DNA of 7,222 bases from an uncultured Methylobacteriaceae bacterium (GTDB lineage: Bacteria; Pseudomonadota; Alphaproteobacteria; Rhizobiales; Beijerinckiaceae): assembly GCA_937872715.1 (NCBI GenBank), contig CALMTJ010000506.1, positions 1 through 7,222 of the forward strand, read 5' to 3'. This document shows positions 1 through 6,356 of the stretch, piece by piece (the stretch's first letter is position 1; each line of letters starts with the position of its first letter). The position numbers and the translations under genes are program-made. Under the pieces are notes generated by a model that did no database searches, was not told the origin of the DNA, and was given only the letters and a program-made list of their open reading frames with translations.

Positions 1-974
1 TCCGGCTGAAGGCGGCCGGCCTGAAGCCGATCGAGAGCGGCGACCCGGACGCGCTCGAGGTCGGCGACTTGGTGCTGGCGATCGGCAACCCGTTCGGCGT
101 CGGCCAAACGGTGACGCAGGGCATCGTCTCCGGCCTTGCCCGCACCAATGTGGGGGTGTCGGATTACGGCTACTTCATCCAGACGGACGCGGCCATAAAT
201 CCCGGGAACTCGGGTGGCGCGCTGGTCGACATGTCGGGCCGGCTCGTCGGGATCAACTCGGCCATCTTCTCCCAATCGGGAGGCTCGGTCGGCATCGGCT
301 TCGCCATCCCGGCGAACATGGTGAAGGCGGTCGTGGCCTCCGCCAGGGCGGGCGCCAAGGCGATGCGCCGGCCCTATCTCGGCGCGACGCTCCAGGCCGT
401 CGGCCCGGAACTCGCCGAGGGGCTCGGGCTGGACCGGCCCACGGGCGCGCTCGTCGCCGCCCTGCGGGACAAGGGGCCGGCGGAGACGGCCGGCCTGAAG
501 CGCGGCGACGTGATCGTCGAGCTCGACGGCAAGCCGGTGGACGATCCCGACGGGTTCGGCTGGCGCTACGCGCTGCACGGCCTCACCGGCGAGGTGCCGC
601 TCGCCGTGAACCGGAGCGGCAAGCGGGTCGCGTTGACCCTGAAGCTGCAGCCTCCGCCGGAATCGCCGGCCCGCGAGGCGGTCGCCATCCGTGGCCGCTC
701 GCCTTTCGGAGGAGCCACGGTCGTGAACGGCTCGCCGGCCGTCGCCGAAGAGATGCAACTTCCCGGGACGGAGGGCGTGACGGTGGCGGAGGTGGAGGAG
801 GATAGCGTGGCCGCCCGCGTCGGGTTGCAGAAAGGCGACGTGATCCGGGCCGTGAACGGCGAGAAGGTGGCGTCCACGCGCGAGCTGGACCGCATCGCCC
901 GCGCCGGCAGCGGCCTGTGGCGCATCACGATCGAGCGCGGCGGGCAGGTGATGACCACCGTGCTCGGAGGGTGA
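1..974 (+). CDS. HtrA/DegP-family serine protease with two PDZ domains (5' truncated)
   Basis: This is the C-terminal part of a trypsin-like HtrA protease; such enzymes degrade or refold damaged proteins in the periplasm. The frame is open from base 3, so the TTG at 69 is an internal Leu and not a start. Seen in sequence: the family motif AIGNPFG, then TDAAINPGNSGG with the catalytic Ser at 210-212, then GIGFAIP, which closes the protease domain. A first PDZ domain spans roughly 369-650, with the carboxylate-loop motif YLGATL and the core AGLKRGDVIVELDG. A second spans roughly 699-971, with VGLQKGDVIRAVNG. The catalytic His and Asp and any signal peptide lie upstream of the window. Two PDZ domains fit DegP/DegQ rather than DegS, but the second is short and the overall length is unknown, so no symbol is given. 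A perfect palindrome begins two bases after the stop, and rarA follows on the same strand. Confidence 0.93.
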   Translation, partial: RLKAAGLKPIESGDPDALEVGDLVLAIGNPFGVGQTVTQGIVSGLARTNVGVSDYGYFIQTDAAINPGNSGGALVDMSGRLVGINSAIFSQSGGSVGIGFAIPANMVKAVVASARAGAKAMRRPYLGATLQAVGPELAEGLGLDRPTGALVAALRDKGPAETAGLKRGDVIVELDGKPVDDPDGFGWRYALHGLTGEVPLAVNRSGKRVALTLKLQPPPESPAREAVAIRGRSPFGGATVVNGSPAVAEEMQLPGTEGVTVAEVEEDSVAARVGLQKGDVIRAVNGEKVASTRELDRIARAGSGLWRITIERGGQVMTTVLGG

Positions 975-975
975 T

Positions 976-993
976 CGGCACGTCGACGTGCCG
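976..993. repeat. 18-bp perfect palindrome between the protease gene and rarA
   Basis: CGGCACGTCGACGTGCCG reads identically on both strands. As RNA it can fold into a 7-bp GC-rich stem with a UCGA tetraloop. It starts two bases after the protease stop codon. No T-run follows (the next bases are GGCGCATCTCAG), so it is not a canonical intrinsic terminator. Plausible roles are a 3'-end-stabilising stem, a Rho-assisted terminator, or a dimeric-regulator operator ahead of rarA. Symmetry and position are seen directly; the role is inferred. Confidence 0.6.
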
Positions 994-1018
994 GGCGCAT
1001 CTCAGTAACACGTCGTTG

Positions 1019-2326
1019 ATGCCCGACTTCTTCTCAGCCGCGAAGCTCGACGGGGACGCGCCGCGGCCTCTCGCGGACCGGCTGCGGCCCCGCGTGCTGG
1101 CCGAGGTTGTCGGCCAGGATCATCTCGTCGGGCCGGACGGGGCGCTCACGCGGCTGATCGAGGCCCGCTCGATCGGCTCGCTCGTCTTCTGGGGGCCTCC
1201 CGGCACGGGCAAGACCACGGTCGCCCGGCTGCTGGCCGGCGAGACGGCGCTGTTCTTCGAGCAGATCTCGGCCATCTTCTCCGGGGTGGGCGAGCTGAGG
1301 AAGCTGTTCGAGGCGGCGAGGTCCCGCCGCGCGACGGGCCAGGGAACCCTGCTCTTCGTCGACGAGATCCATCGCTTCAACCGCGCGCAGCTCGACGCCT
1401 TCCTGCCCGTCATGGAGGACGGCACGGTGACGCTGGTCGGGGCGACGACCGAGAACCCGTCCTTCGAGCTGAACGCGGCCCTCCTGTCGCGGGCGCGCGT
1501 GATGATCTTCCGGGCGCTGGACGAGGAGGCCATCGGCCGCCTCCTCGCCCGGGCCGAGGAGGTGCAGGGGAGGGCGCTTCCGCTGGACGCGGAGGCTCGC
1601 GCCTCGCTGGCCCGCATGGCGGACGGGGACGGGCGCGCGGCGCTCACGCTCGCGGAGGAGGTCTGGCGCTCGGCCAAGCCCGGCGAGACCTTCGACGCCG
1701 CCACCCTCGGGGAGATCGTGCAGCGGAGGGCGCCCATCTACGACAAGGCGCAGGAGGGGCATTACAACCTCATCTCCGCCCTGCACAAGACGATCAGGGG
1801 CTCCGATCCGGACGCCGCGCTCTACTACCTCGCCCGCATGCTGGACGCGGGCGAGGACCGGCTGTTCATCGCCCGCCGGCTCGTCCGGGCTGCGATGGAG
1901 GATGTCGGCATGGCCGACCCGCAGGCCCTCGTCCTCGCGATCGCGGCCAGGGACGCTTTCGATTTCCTGGGCTCGCCCGAGGGAGAGCTGGCGTTGGCGC
2001 AGGTGGCGATCTACCTCGCGACCGCGCCGAAATCGAACGCCGTCTACACCGCCTACAAGCGCGCCACCGCGGCCGCCAAGGAGGCAGGCTCGCTGCCGCC
2101 GCCGAGGACGATCCTCAACGCGCCGACCAAGCTGATGAAGAAGGAGGGCTACGGCGTGGCCTACCGCTACGACCATGACGAGCCTGACGCCTTCTCCGGC
2201 CAGGATTATTGGCCGGAGAAGCTCGGGCGCCAGGTCTTCTACGAGCCGACGGCCCGCGGCCTCGAGGCCCGCATCGGCGAGCGTCTGGCACGATGGGCCG
2301 AGCTGCGGCGGGAGCGGGAGGGGTGA
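1019..2326 (+). CDS. rarA: Replication-associated recombination protein A (AAA+ ATPase)
   Basis: RarA (MgsA) is a clamp-loader-like AAA+ ATPase that acts at stalled replication forks and interacts with SSB and DNA ends. The predicted protein has 435 residues, within the usual family size. Seen in sequence: N-terminal PLADRLRPRVLAEVVGQDHLVG (about 17-38), Walker A GPPGTGKTT (59-67), Walker B LLFVDEIHRF (111-120), sensor-1 segment GATTENPSFE (141-150) and arginine-finger segment LLSRAR (155-160). The family C-terminal oligomerisation region runs from about 241 to the end and includes the typical GHYNLISALHKTIRGSDPDA and a YGVAYRYDHD segment. The ATG at 1019 fits the family N-terminus. The frame stays open upstream to a GTG at 917, but that would overlap the protease gene and add 34 Arg-rich residues. 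No clear Shine-Dalgarno precedes 1019. The gene lies 44 nt downstream of the protease gene and may share its transcript or have a promoter near the palindrome. Confidence 0.96.
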   Translation: MPDFFSAAKLDGDAPRPLADRLRPRVLAEVVGQDHLVGPDGALTRLIEARSIGSLVFWGPPGTGKTTVARLLAGETALFFEQISAIFSGVGELRKLFEAARSRRATGQGTLLFVDEIHRFNRAQLDAFLPVMEDGTVTLVGATTENPSFELNAALLSRARVMIFRALDEEAIGRLLARAEEVQGRALPLDAEARASLARMADGDGRAALTLAEEVWRSAKPGETFDAATLGEIVQRRAPIYDKAQEGHYNLISALHKTIRGSDPDAALYYLARMLDAGEDRLFIARRLVRAAMEDVGMADPQALVLAIAARDAFDFLGSPEGELALAQVAIYLATAPKSNAVYTAYKRATAAAKEAGSLPPPRTILNAPTKLMKKEGYGVAYRYDHDEPDAFSGQDYWPEKLGRQVFYEPTARGLEARIGERLARWAELRREREG

Positions 2327-2387
2327 GCGGGCCGCATGCCGACCTCCCGAGGCGTGATTTTCACCGGCCGGGATAGGCGACAGTCTC

Positions 2388-2440
2388 GCAACTCAGGTTG
2401 CATGTATCTCTATATTTGTTACTCAAGGTTGCATCTGAGG
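2388..2440. promoter_or_regulatory. AT-rich island with direct and inverted repeats; candidate operator/promoter of the SGNH hydrolase gene
   Basis: Bases 2398-2434 contain only 12 G/C of 37, against surroundings near 70%. Two copies of a near-identical word flank it: ACTCAGGTTGCAT at 2391-2403 and ACTCAAGGTTGCAT at 2421-2434. Their shared GGTTGCAT ends are 31 bp apart, about three helical turns. The first copy also forms an inverted repeat, GCAAC-TCAG-GTTGC, at 2388-2401. A TATATT hexamer lies at 2411-2416, but no -35 with correct spacing was found. The arrangement suggests tandem binding sites for a transcription factor over a promoter 50-100 nt before the gene at 2490. The regulator cannot be named from sequence. 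Confidence 0.45.
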
Positions 2441-2489
2441 TGCAGCCGTCGGAACGTCCGTCTCCGTCGAGCCCGGGTCGGGAGGGAGG

Positions 2490-3254
2490 ATGGAGGAGCG
2501 GATCGCCGGCCGCGACCCCCGCGCGCGAAACATCGCCTTGGCCGTGATCGCCCTCTCGCTCGCCTGCAACGCCATGCTGGCGTTGGCCTTGCACTACGGC
2601 GTCACGACCAGATCTGCGCTGGCGATCATGGCTCGAACGGGTCTCGCGGCCGGCGCCGCGACGGGCCGGCTCGATCGCGTCGTGGCCTGGGGCGACAGTC
2701 TGACGGCCGGTGCCGGCGCCGAGTTCGGGCACGACTTCCCGGCTATTCTCCGCACCGTCTACGGCCGGGAGACGGTGAATTTCGGAATCGGAGGACAGAC
2801 CTCGACCGAGATCAAGGCGCGGATGCTCAACCGCCTCCGTGGACTGGACGACGGGTCCGTCACGCTGATCTGGGCCGGCCGAAACGACATGGCCGATCCC
2901 GACCGGGTCGTGGCGAACGTCCGCGACATGGTCGCTACCCTTCCGGAAGGGGCGCGTTTTCTCCTGCTGGAAGTCCCCAACGGGGGAGGCGCGGCCGAGC
3001 GGCGGGGCGAGGCGGCCTACGAACAGGTCCGGCGGCTGAACGAGACCCTCGCGGGAGCCTTCCCGGCCAATATCGTGCCGGTCCGGGCAAGGCTCGTCGC
3101 CTATTACCGGGCCGACTCGCCTGGTGATCTCGAGGATGTCGCCCACGACGTCGTCCCGAGATCCCTCAGGTCTGACGACATCCATCTGAACAACAGGGGC
3201 CAGGCGGTGATCGCAGCGCTCGTGGACGAGGCGCTCACGAGGCGCGGATGGTAG
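2490..3254 (+). CDS. Membrane-anchored SGNH/GDSL-type hydrolase (esterase/lipase family)
   Basis: This 254-residue protein is an SGNH hydrolase, probably an esterase, lipase or acyl-hydrolase working outside the cytoplasm; the substrate is unknown. All four blocks are visible: block I WGDSLTAG with nucleophile Ser70, block II with the oxyanion Gly in GIGGQTSTEI (about 99-108), block III AGRND with Asn132, and block V SDDIHLNNRG with Asp229 and His232. A hydrophobic segment at about 15-37, after an Arg-rich start (RDPRAR), looks like an uncleaved signal anchor; I see no convincing AxA cleavage site or lipobox. The ATG at 2490 is supported by a purine-rich GGGAGGG Shine-Dalgarno at 2480-2486. 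It stands alone: 163 nt after rarA, behind an AT-rich repeat island, and 74 nt before dusA. It could act on polysaccharide O-acyl groups, lipids or peptidoglycan; the sequence alone does not decide. Confidence 0.88.
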   Translation: MEERIAGRDPRARNIALAVIALSLACNAMLALALHYGVTTRSALAIMARTGLAAGAATGRLDRVVAWGDSLTAGAGAEFGHDFPAILRTVYGRETVNFGIGGQTSTEIKARMLNRLRGLDDGSVTLIWAGRNDMADPDRVVANVRDMVATLPEGARFLLLEVPNGGGAAERRGEAAYEQVRRLNETLAGAFPANIVPVRARLVAYYRADSPGDLEDVAHDVVPRSLRSDDIHLNNRGQAVIAALVDEALTRRGW

Positions 3255-3280
3255 GTTTCCGCCCCGTCTCCGTGTAGGCT

Positions 3281-3298
3281 GCCCGCCTGGTCGCGGGC
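3281..3298. repeat. Short inverted repeat upstream of dusA
   Basis: GCCCGC (3281-3286) and GCGGGC (3293-3298) are separated by CTGGTC and could form a 6-bp GC stem-loop in the 74-nt gap between the hydrolase gene and dusA. No T-run follows, so a terminator is not established; an mRNA-stabilising stem or chance in GC-rich DNA are equally possible. Confidence 0.3.
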
Positions 3299-3320
3299 TG
3301 CGGGACGGATCGACGGGTGG

Positions 3321-3325
3321 GGAGG
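3321..3325 (+). promoter_or_regulatory. Ribosome binding site deciding the dusA start
   Basis: GGAGG, within a longer GGGGAGGGG run, lies 3 nt before the GTG at 3329. That spacing is short but workable, and it favours this start over the in-frame GTG at 3317, which the same purine run overlaps and which has only a weak purine-rich stretch before it. Confidence 0.5.
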
Positions 3326-3328
3326 GGC

Positions 3329-4342
3329 GTGGACGAGATCGGCGATCCCAGCCCCTGGCGCTTCTGCGTCGCGCCGATGATGGACTGGACTGACCGGCAT
3401 TGCCGGGCGTTCCACCGCACGCTGTCGCGGCGGGCACGGCTTTATACGGAGATGGTGACGACGGGCGCGGTCATCCACGGGCCGCGGGAGCGGCTGCTCG
3501 GCTTCTCGCCGGCTGAGCATCCGGTTGCCGTGCAGCTCGGCGGGTCCGATCCGGCGGAGCTGGCGGAGGCGGCCCGGATCGCGGCCGGCTTCGGCTACGA
3601 CGAGGTGAACCTGAATGTCGGCTGCCCGTCCGACCGCGTGCAGAACGGGCGGTTCGGCGCCTGCCTGATGCGGGAGCCGACCCTCGTCGGGGAATGTGTC
3701 GTCGCCATGAAGGCGGCCGTCTCCGTGCCGGTCACGGTGAAGTGCCGGCTCGGGGTGGACGAACAGGAGACCGGCCCGGCCCTCGACGACATGGCGGGCT
3801 CCGTCTTCGCGGCCGGGGCGGATGCGCTGATCGTCCATGCCCGCAAGGCTTGGCTGCAGGGGCTGTCGCCCAAGGAGAACCGGGACGTGCCGCCCCTCGA
3901 TCGGGGGCGGGTCCATGCCCTGAAGCGGGCCTGGCCGGACCGGCCGGTCGCGATCAATGGCGGGGTCGCGAGCCTGGACGAGGCCGCGGCGCAGCTCCGC
4001 CACCTCGACGGGATCATGCTGGGGCGGGCCGCCTACCACGATCCGGCGCTGCTGGGGCGGGTCGACCCGGATCTCTGGGGCGAGCCGGCCCCGGCCGCGG
4101 ACGCTTTCGAGGCCGTGGCGCTGTTCGAGCCGTACGTCGCCGCCCGCCTCGCCGAAGGCGTCCGCCTGCACGCGATGACGCGCCACATGCTCGGTCTGTT
4201 CAACGGCCGGCCCGGGGCGCGGGCCTATCGCCGCCACCTCGCCTCCGAGGCGCTGCGGCCCGGTGCGGGGCTCGCGACCTTGCGGGAGGCGGTGGCGCTC
4301 GTCTCCCGCGAAGTGCCGCTGTCGATGGACCGGGCGGCGTGA
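3329..4342 (+). CDS. dusA: tRNA-dihydrouridine synthase A
   Basis: This FMN-dependent enzyme reduces specific uridines in the tRNA D-loop to dihydrouridine using NADPH (positions 20/20a in characterised DusA). From GTG 3329 the protein has 337 residues, typical of the family. Seen in sequence: the FMN-barrel start RFCVAPMMDWTDRHCR (about 11-26), EMVTTGAV (41-48), and NLNVGCPSDRVQNGRFGACLM with the catalytic Cys at about residue 99. Then come VTVKCRLGVD (135-144) and the DusA-specific HARKAWLQGLSPKENRD (about 170-186). INGG (209-212) and GRAAYHDP (232-239) form the phosphate-binding end of the barrel. The GTG at 3317 is an alternative start adding four residues. The stop overlaps the start of the thioesterase gene by 4 nt, implying translational coupling. 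The family call is secure; the A subtype rests on the AWLQGLSPKENR motif and overall match. Confidence 0.95.
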   Translation: MDEIGDPSPWRFCVAPMMDWTDRHCRAFHRTLSRRARLYTEMVTTGAVIHGPRERLLGFSPAEHPVAVQLGGSDPAELAEAARIAAGFGYDEVNLNVGCPSDRVQNGRFGACLMREPTLVGECVVAMKAAVSVPVTVKCRLGVDEQETGPALDDMAGSVFAAGADALIVHARKAWLQGLSPKENRDVPPLDRGRVHALKRAWPDRPVAINGGVASLDEAAAQLRHLDGIMLGRAAYHDPALLGRVDPDLWGEPAPAADAFEAVALFEPYVAARLAEGVRLHAMTRHMLGLFNGRPGARAYRRHLASEALRPGAGLATLREAVALVSREVPLSMDRAA

Positions 4343-4797
4343 CGGCTGCCTTTCCCCCGCGCGACCCGGCCTATGCGGAGCGCGTGGGAGCGAGCTTCGC
4401 CCGCCAGACCATGATGGGCACGCTCGGCGCCGCCATCCTGCGCGTCGCCCCGGGCGAGGTGGATATCGGGCTGCCTGTCGCTCCCCACATCCTGCAGCAG
4501 CACGGTTTCGTGCATGGCGGCGCGGTGACCTGCCTCGCCGATTCGGCCGCGGGCTATGCCGCCCTGACCCTCATGGAGGCCGGGTCCGGCGTGCTGACCG
4601 TCGAGTTCAAGATCAACCTCCTCTCGCCGGCGCGGGGCGACAGGCTCGTCGCCGAGGGAAGGGTGACGCGCCCGGGCCGCACCCTCACCGTGTGCCAGGC
4701 GACGGTCTACGGCGAGGCGGCCGGGCGCCGCGAGACGGTGGCGCTCCTCACCGCCACCATGATGCGGGTCGAGGGCCGGCCCGGGATCGTCGACTGA
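4339..4797 (+). CDS. PaaI-type hotdog-fold thioesterase
   Basis: This 152-residue single-domain hotdog protein probably hydrolyses an acyl-CoA thioester (PaaI/4HBT family). Seen in sequence: RQTMMGTLGAAI (about 22-33), a family-typical N-terminal helix and strand. The central-helix motif QQHGFVHGGAVTCLADSAAGYAA (53-75) carries the HGG turn (His59) and Asp68, which matches the usual catalytic acid. TVEFKINLLSPARGDRL then forms the characteristic strand pair. The GTG start at 4339 overlaps the dusA stop (GTGA), so the gene is probably translated by coupling. The frame is open much further upstream inside dusA, but that part is an Arg/Gly-rich shadow. Nothing nearby shows phenylacetate catabolism genes, so the physiological substrate is unknown. 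It is convergent with the next gene, with only three bases between the stops. Confidence 0.9.
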   Translation: MTAAFPPRDPAYAERVGASFARQTMMGTLGAAILRVAPGEVDIGLPVAPHILQQHGFVHGGAVTCLADSAAGYAALTLMEAGSGVLTVEFKINLLSPARGDRLVAEGRVTRPGRTLTVCQATVYGEAAGRRETVALLTATMMRVEGRPGIVD

Positions 4798-4800
4798 CGT

Positions 4801-5796
4801 TCAGGTCGTGACCGTGAGGACGATCTTGCCGATATGCTCGCTCGTTTCCATCAGGGCGTGGGCCCTCGCGGCTTCGGCCAGCGGGAAGGTCGCGTGGATG
4901 AGCGGCCTGATCGAGCGGTCGGCGAGCTTCGGCCAGACATGGGCGCGCAGCTTGGCGGCGATCGCCGCCTTGTCCGCGACCGGCCGCGGCCGCAGCGTCG
5001 ATCCGGTGAGCGTCAGACGCTTGCGCATCACGGCGTTGAAGTCGATCTCGGCCTTCGAGCCGCGCAGGAGCGCGATGGAGACGTGGCGACCGTCCGGCGC
5101 CAGGACGGAGAGGCTGCGGGGGATGTAGTCGCCGCCCACCATGTCCAGCACCACGTCGACCCCGCGCCCGCCGGTCACCTCGTTCGCGACCGCAACGAAA
5201 TCCTCCTCCCGGTAATTGATCGCCCGCTCCGCCCCGAGATCGGCGCAGGCCCGGCACTTCTCCGCGCTGCCGGCCGTCGCCAGAACCCGGGCGCCCGCCA
5301 TCCGGGCGAGCTGGATCGCCGTCGTGCCGATCCCGGACGAGCCGCCATGGACCAGGAAGGTCTCGCCGGCCGCGAGGCGCCCGCGGTCGAAGACGTTGCT
5401 CCAGACGGTGAAGAAGGTCTCCGGCACGGCGGCCGCCTCCGTCATGCTCATGCCGTCCGGCACGGGAAGGCATTGCGCAGCGGGCGCCGTGCAGAACTCG
5501 GCGTAGCCGCCGCCCGCCACGAGGGCGCACACGGAATCGCCCGGCTTGAACGCCGTCACGTCGGGCGCCGCCGCCACGACCTCGCCCGCGACCTCGAGGC
5601 CCGGGATGTCGCTCGCCCCGGGCGGCGGATCGTAGCGGCCCATCCGCTGGAACACGTCCGGCCGGTTCACGCCGGCGGCCCTCACGGCGATCAGCACCTC
5701 GCCGGCCCGCGCCGCCGGCCGCGGCCGCGGCGCGGGCTTCAACACGTCGGGCTTGCCCGGCGCGGTGATCTCGATCGCGGTCATCATCTCGGGCAT
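4801..5796 (-). CDS. NAD(P)H quinone oxidoreductase, zinc-independent MDR superfamily (PIG3-like)
   Basis: This 331-residue medium-chain dehydrogenase/reductase resembles bacterial quinone oxidoreductases and human PIG3 (TP53I3), which reduce quinones or enones with NADPH. Seen in sequence: N-terminal GroES-like domain with RAAGVNRPDVFQRMGRYDPPPG (about 39-60) and IPGLEVAGEVVA (64-75), KPGDSVCALVAGGGYAEF (84-101), then the Rossmann nucleotide-binding loop LVHGGSSGIGTTAIQLAR (148-165). The zinc-ligand pattern of alcohol dehydrogenases is absent. The C-terminal segment SIRPLIHATFPLAEAARAHALMETSEHIGKIVL (about 295-327) is typical. The ATG at 5796 is preferred: GGAGAG precedes it by five bases, and the protein then starts MPEMMTAIEI like its relatives. 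The frame extends 20 codons upstream to 5856, but that head is atypical. It is divergent from cheY, with 176 nt between starts. The true substrate is not deducible. Confidence 0.92.
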   Translation of the reverse strand: MPEMMTAIEITAPGKPDVLKPAPRPRPAARAGEVLIAVRAAGVNRPDVFQRMGRYDPPPGASDIPGLEVAGEVVAAAPDVTAFKPGDSVCALVAGGGYAEFCTAPAAQCLPVPDGMSMTEAAAVPETFFTVWSNVFDRGRLAAGETFLVHGGSSGIGTTAIQLARMAGARVLATAGSAEKCRACADLGAERAINYREEDFVAVANEVTGGRGVDVVLDMVGGDYIPRSLSVLAPDGRHVSIALLRGSKAEIDFNAVMRKRLTLTGSTLRPRPVADKAAIAAKLRAHVWPKLADRSIRPLIHATFPLAEAARAHALMETSEHIGKIVLTVTT

Positions 5797-5801
5797 GGGG
5801 G

Positions 5802-5807
5802 CTCTCC
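5802..5807 (-). promoter_or_regulatory. Ribosome binding site of the quinone oxidoreductase gene
   Basis: On the minus strand GGAGAG lies five bases (CCCCC) before the ATG at 5796-5794. It is the main reason to reject the longer start at 5856. Confidence 0.6.
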
Positions 5808-5882
5808 GTCCGGCGCCGCCTGTCGCACGGTTCCGGGAGAGCGGGAAGGCTCGCACGGCCGGTCGGGCGGGAGCCGCGCCGT

Positions 5883-5894
5883 CCGCACGTGCGG
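5883..5894. repeat. 12-bp perfect palindrome in the cheY upstream region
   Basis: CCGCACGTGCGG is perfectly symmetric around a central CACGTG. It lies about 80 nt before the cheY start and 87 nt before the divergent oxidoreductase start, one base left of a CtrA-like box. It could be an operator for a dimeric regulator serving either gene. Short GC palindromes also arise by chance in such DNA, so the role is only inferred. Confidence 0.4.
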
Positions 5895-5895
5895 C

Positions 5896-5911
5896 TTAAC
5901 GGGTGCTAAAC
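5896..5911 (+). promoter_or_regulatory. CtrA-like box upstream of cheY-cheZ
   Basis: TTAA (5896-5899), seven bases, then TAAAC (5907-5911) matches the alphaproteobacterial CtrA consensus TTAA-N7-TTAAC with one mismatch in the second half-site. It sits about 62-77 nt upstream of the cheY start, a sensible distance for promoter control. CtrA is known to control motility and chemotaxis genes in many alphaproteobacteria. Binding here is inference; a match in AT-poor DNA is somewhat more telling than usual. Confidence 0.4.
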
Positions 5912-5972
5912 CGGACGCAGGCATGGTGGCGGGACCCGATCATCAGCAGATGAGTTCGCGCTCGGAGCCACC

Positions 5973-6356
5973 ATGGCGCTTGACCTCCGCCTCCCGATCC
6001 TCGTCGTCGACGATTACCAGACGATGGTCCGCATCCTCCGCAACTTGTTGAAGCAGCTCGGCTTCGAAGACGTGGACGACGCGCCGGACGGGTCCACGGC
6101 CCTGCAGAAGCTGAAGGAGCGCCGCTACGGGCTCGTGATATCCGACTGGAACATGGAGCCGATGACCGGCTACGAGCTCCTCGAGCATGTCCGGACGGAC
6201 GAGACGCTCCGCGACACGCCCTTCATCATGGTCACGGCCGAATCGAAGACTGCGAACGTGATCGCGGCCAAGAAGGCCGGCGCCAGCAACTACATCGTGA
6301 AACCCTTCAGCGCTCTGACGCTCAAGACGAAGATCGAATCCGTATGCGGCGGCTAG
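5973..6356 (+). CDS. Stand-alone CheY-type response regulator
   Basis: This 127-residue protein is a single receiver domain with no output domain, as in CheY, which when phosphorylated binds the flagellar switch. All key residues are seen: the acidic pair Asp13-Asp14 in ILVVDD, the phosphoacceptor Asp58 in VISDWNMEPMTG, Thr88 in IMVTAES, and Lys110 in YIVKPF. These numbers are each one more than in E. coli CheY, so the domain has the classical spacing. The ATG at 5973 has GGAG five bases upstream (5964-5967). Its last 13 nt overlap the start of a cheZ-like gene, so the two are very probably co-expressed, and the partner supports a chemotaxis role. Alphaproteobacteria often encode several CheY paralogues; this one is not in a visible che cluster. 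It may instead act on adhesion or biofilm, or serve as a phosphate sink. An upstream CtrA-like box suggests cell-cycle-linked expression. Confidence 0.93.
   Translation: MALDLRLPILVVDDYQTMVRILRNLLKQLGFEDVDDAPDGSTALQKLKERRYGLVISDWNMEPMTGYELLEHVRTDETLRDTPFIMVTAESKTANVIAAKKAGASNYIVKPFSALTLKTKIESVCGG

Noticed and set aside
917..1018. In-frame N-terminal extension of RarA from GTG 917
   Set aside because: It would overlap the protease gene by 58 bases and add an Arg-rich head unlike the family. ATG 1019 fits the known N-terminus.
1034..2176. Long open frame on the minus strand opposite rarA
   Set aside because: It mirrors rarA, whose Walker A, Walker B, sensor 1 and C-terminal domain are intact. 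The minus translation is Arg/Gly/Pro-rich with no recognisable domain, as expected for the antisense of GC-rich coding DNA.
2398..2426. Sigma-70 promoter with -35 TTGCAT (2398-2403)
   Set aside because: No acceptable -10 lies 16-18 bases downstream (ACTCAA region), and TATATT at 2411 is only seven bases away.
2532..2570. Lipoprotein signal (LSLAC) in the SGNH hydrolase
   Set aside because: Ser at -3 and Leu at -2 do not fit the lipobox, and the hydrophobic stretch continues past the Cys, so an uncleaved anchor is more likely.
2361..3437. Long minus-strand open frame covering the hydrolase gene and the start of dusA
   Set aside because: It spans two clear genes and the intergenic region, and its translation is low-complexity Arg/Pro/Gly. 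It has no domain signal.
3104..4237. Long minus-strand open frame opposite dusA
   Set aside because: It is antisense to the intact dusA barrel motifs, with no protein-like features.
4834..6051. Long plus-strand open frame across the oxidoreductase and into cheY
   Set aside because: It is antisense to a well-supported oxidoreductase and runs out of frame into cheY; the composition is Arg/His/Gly-rich noise.
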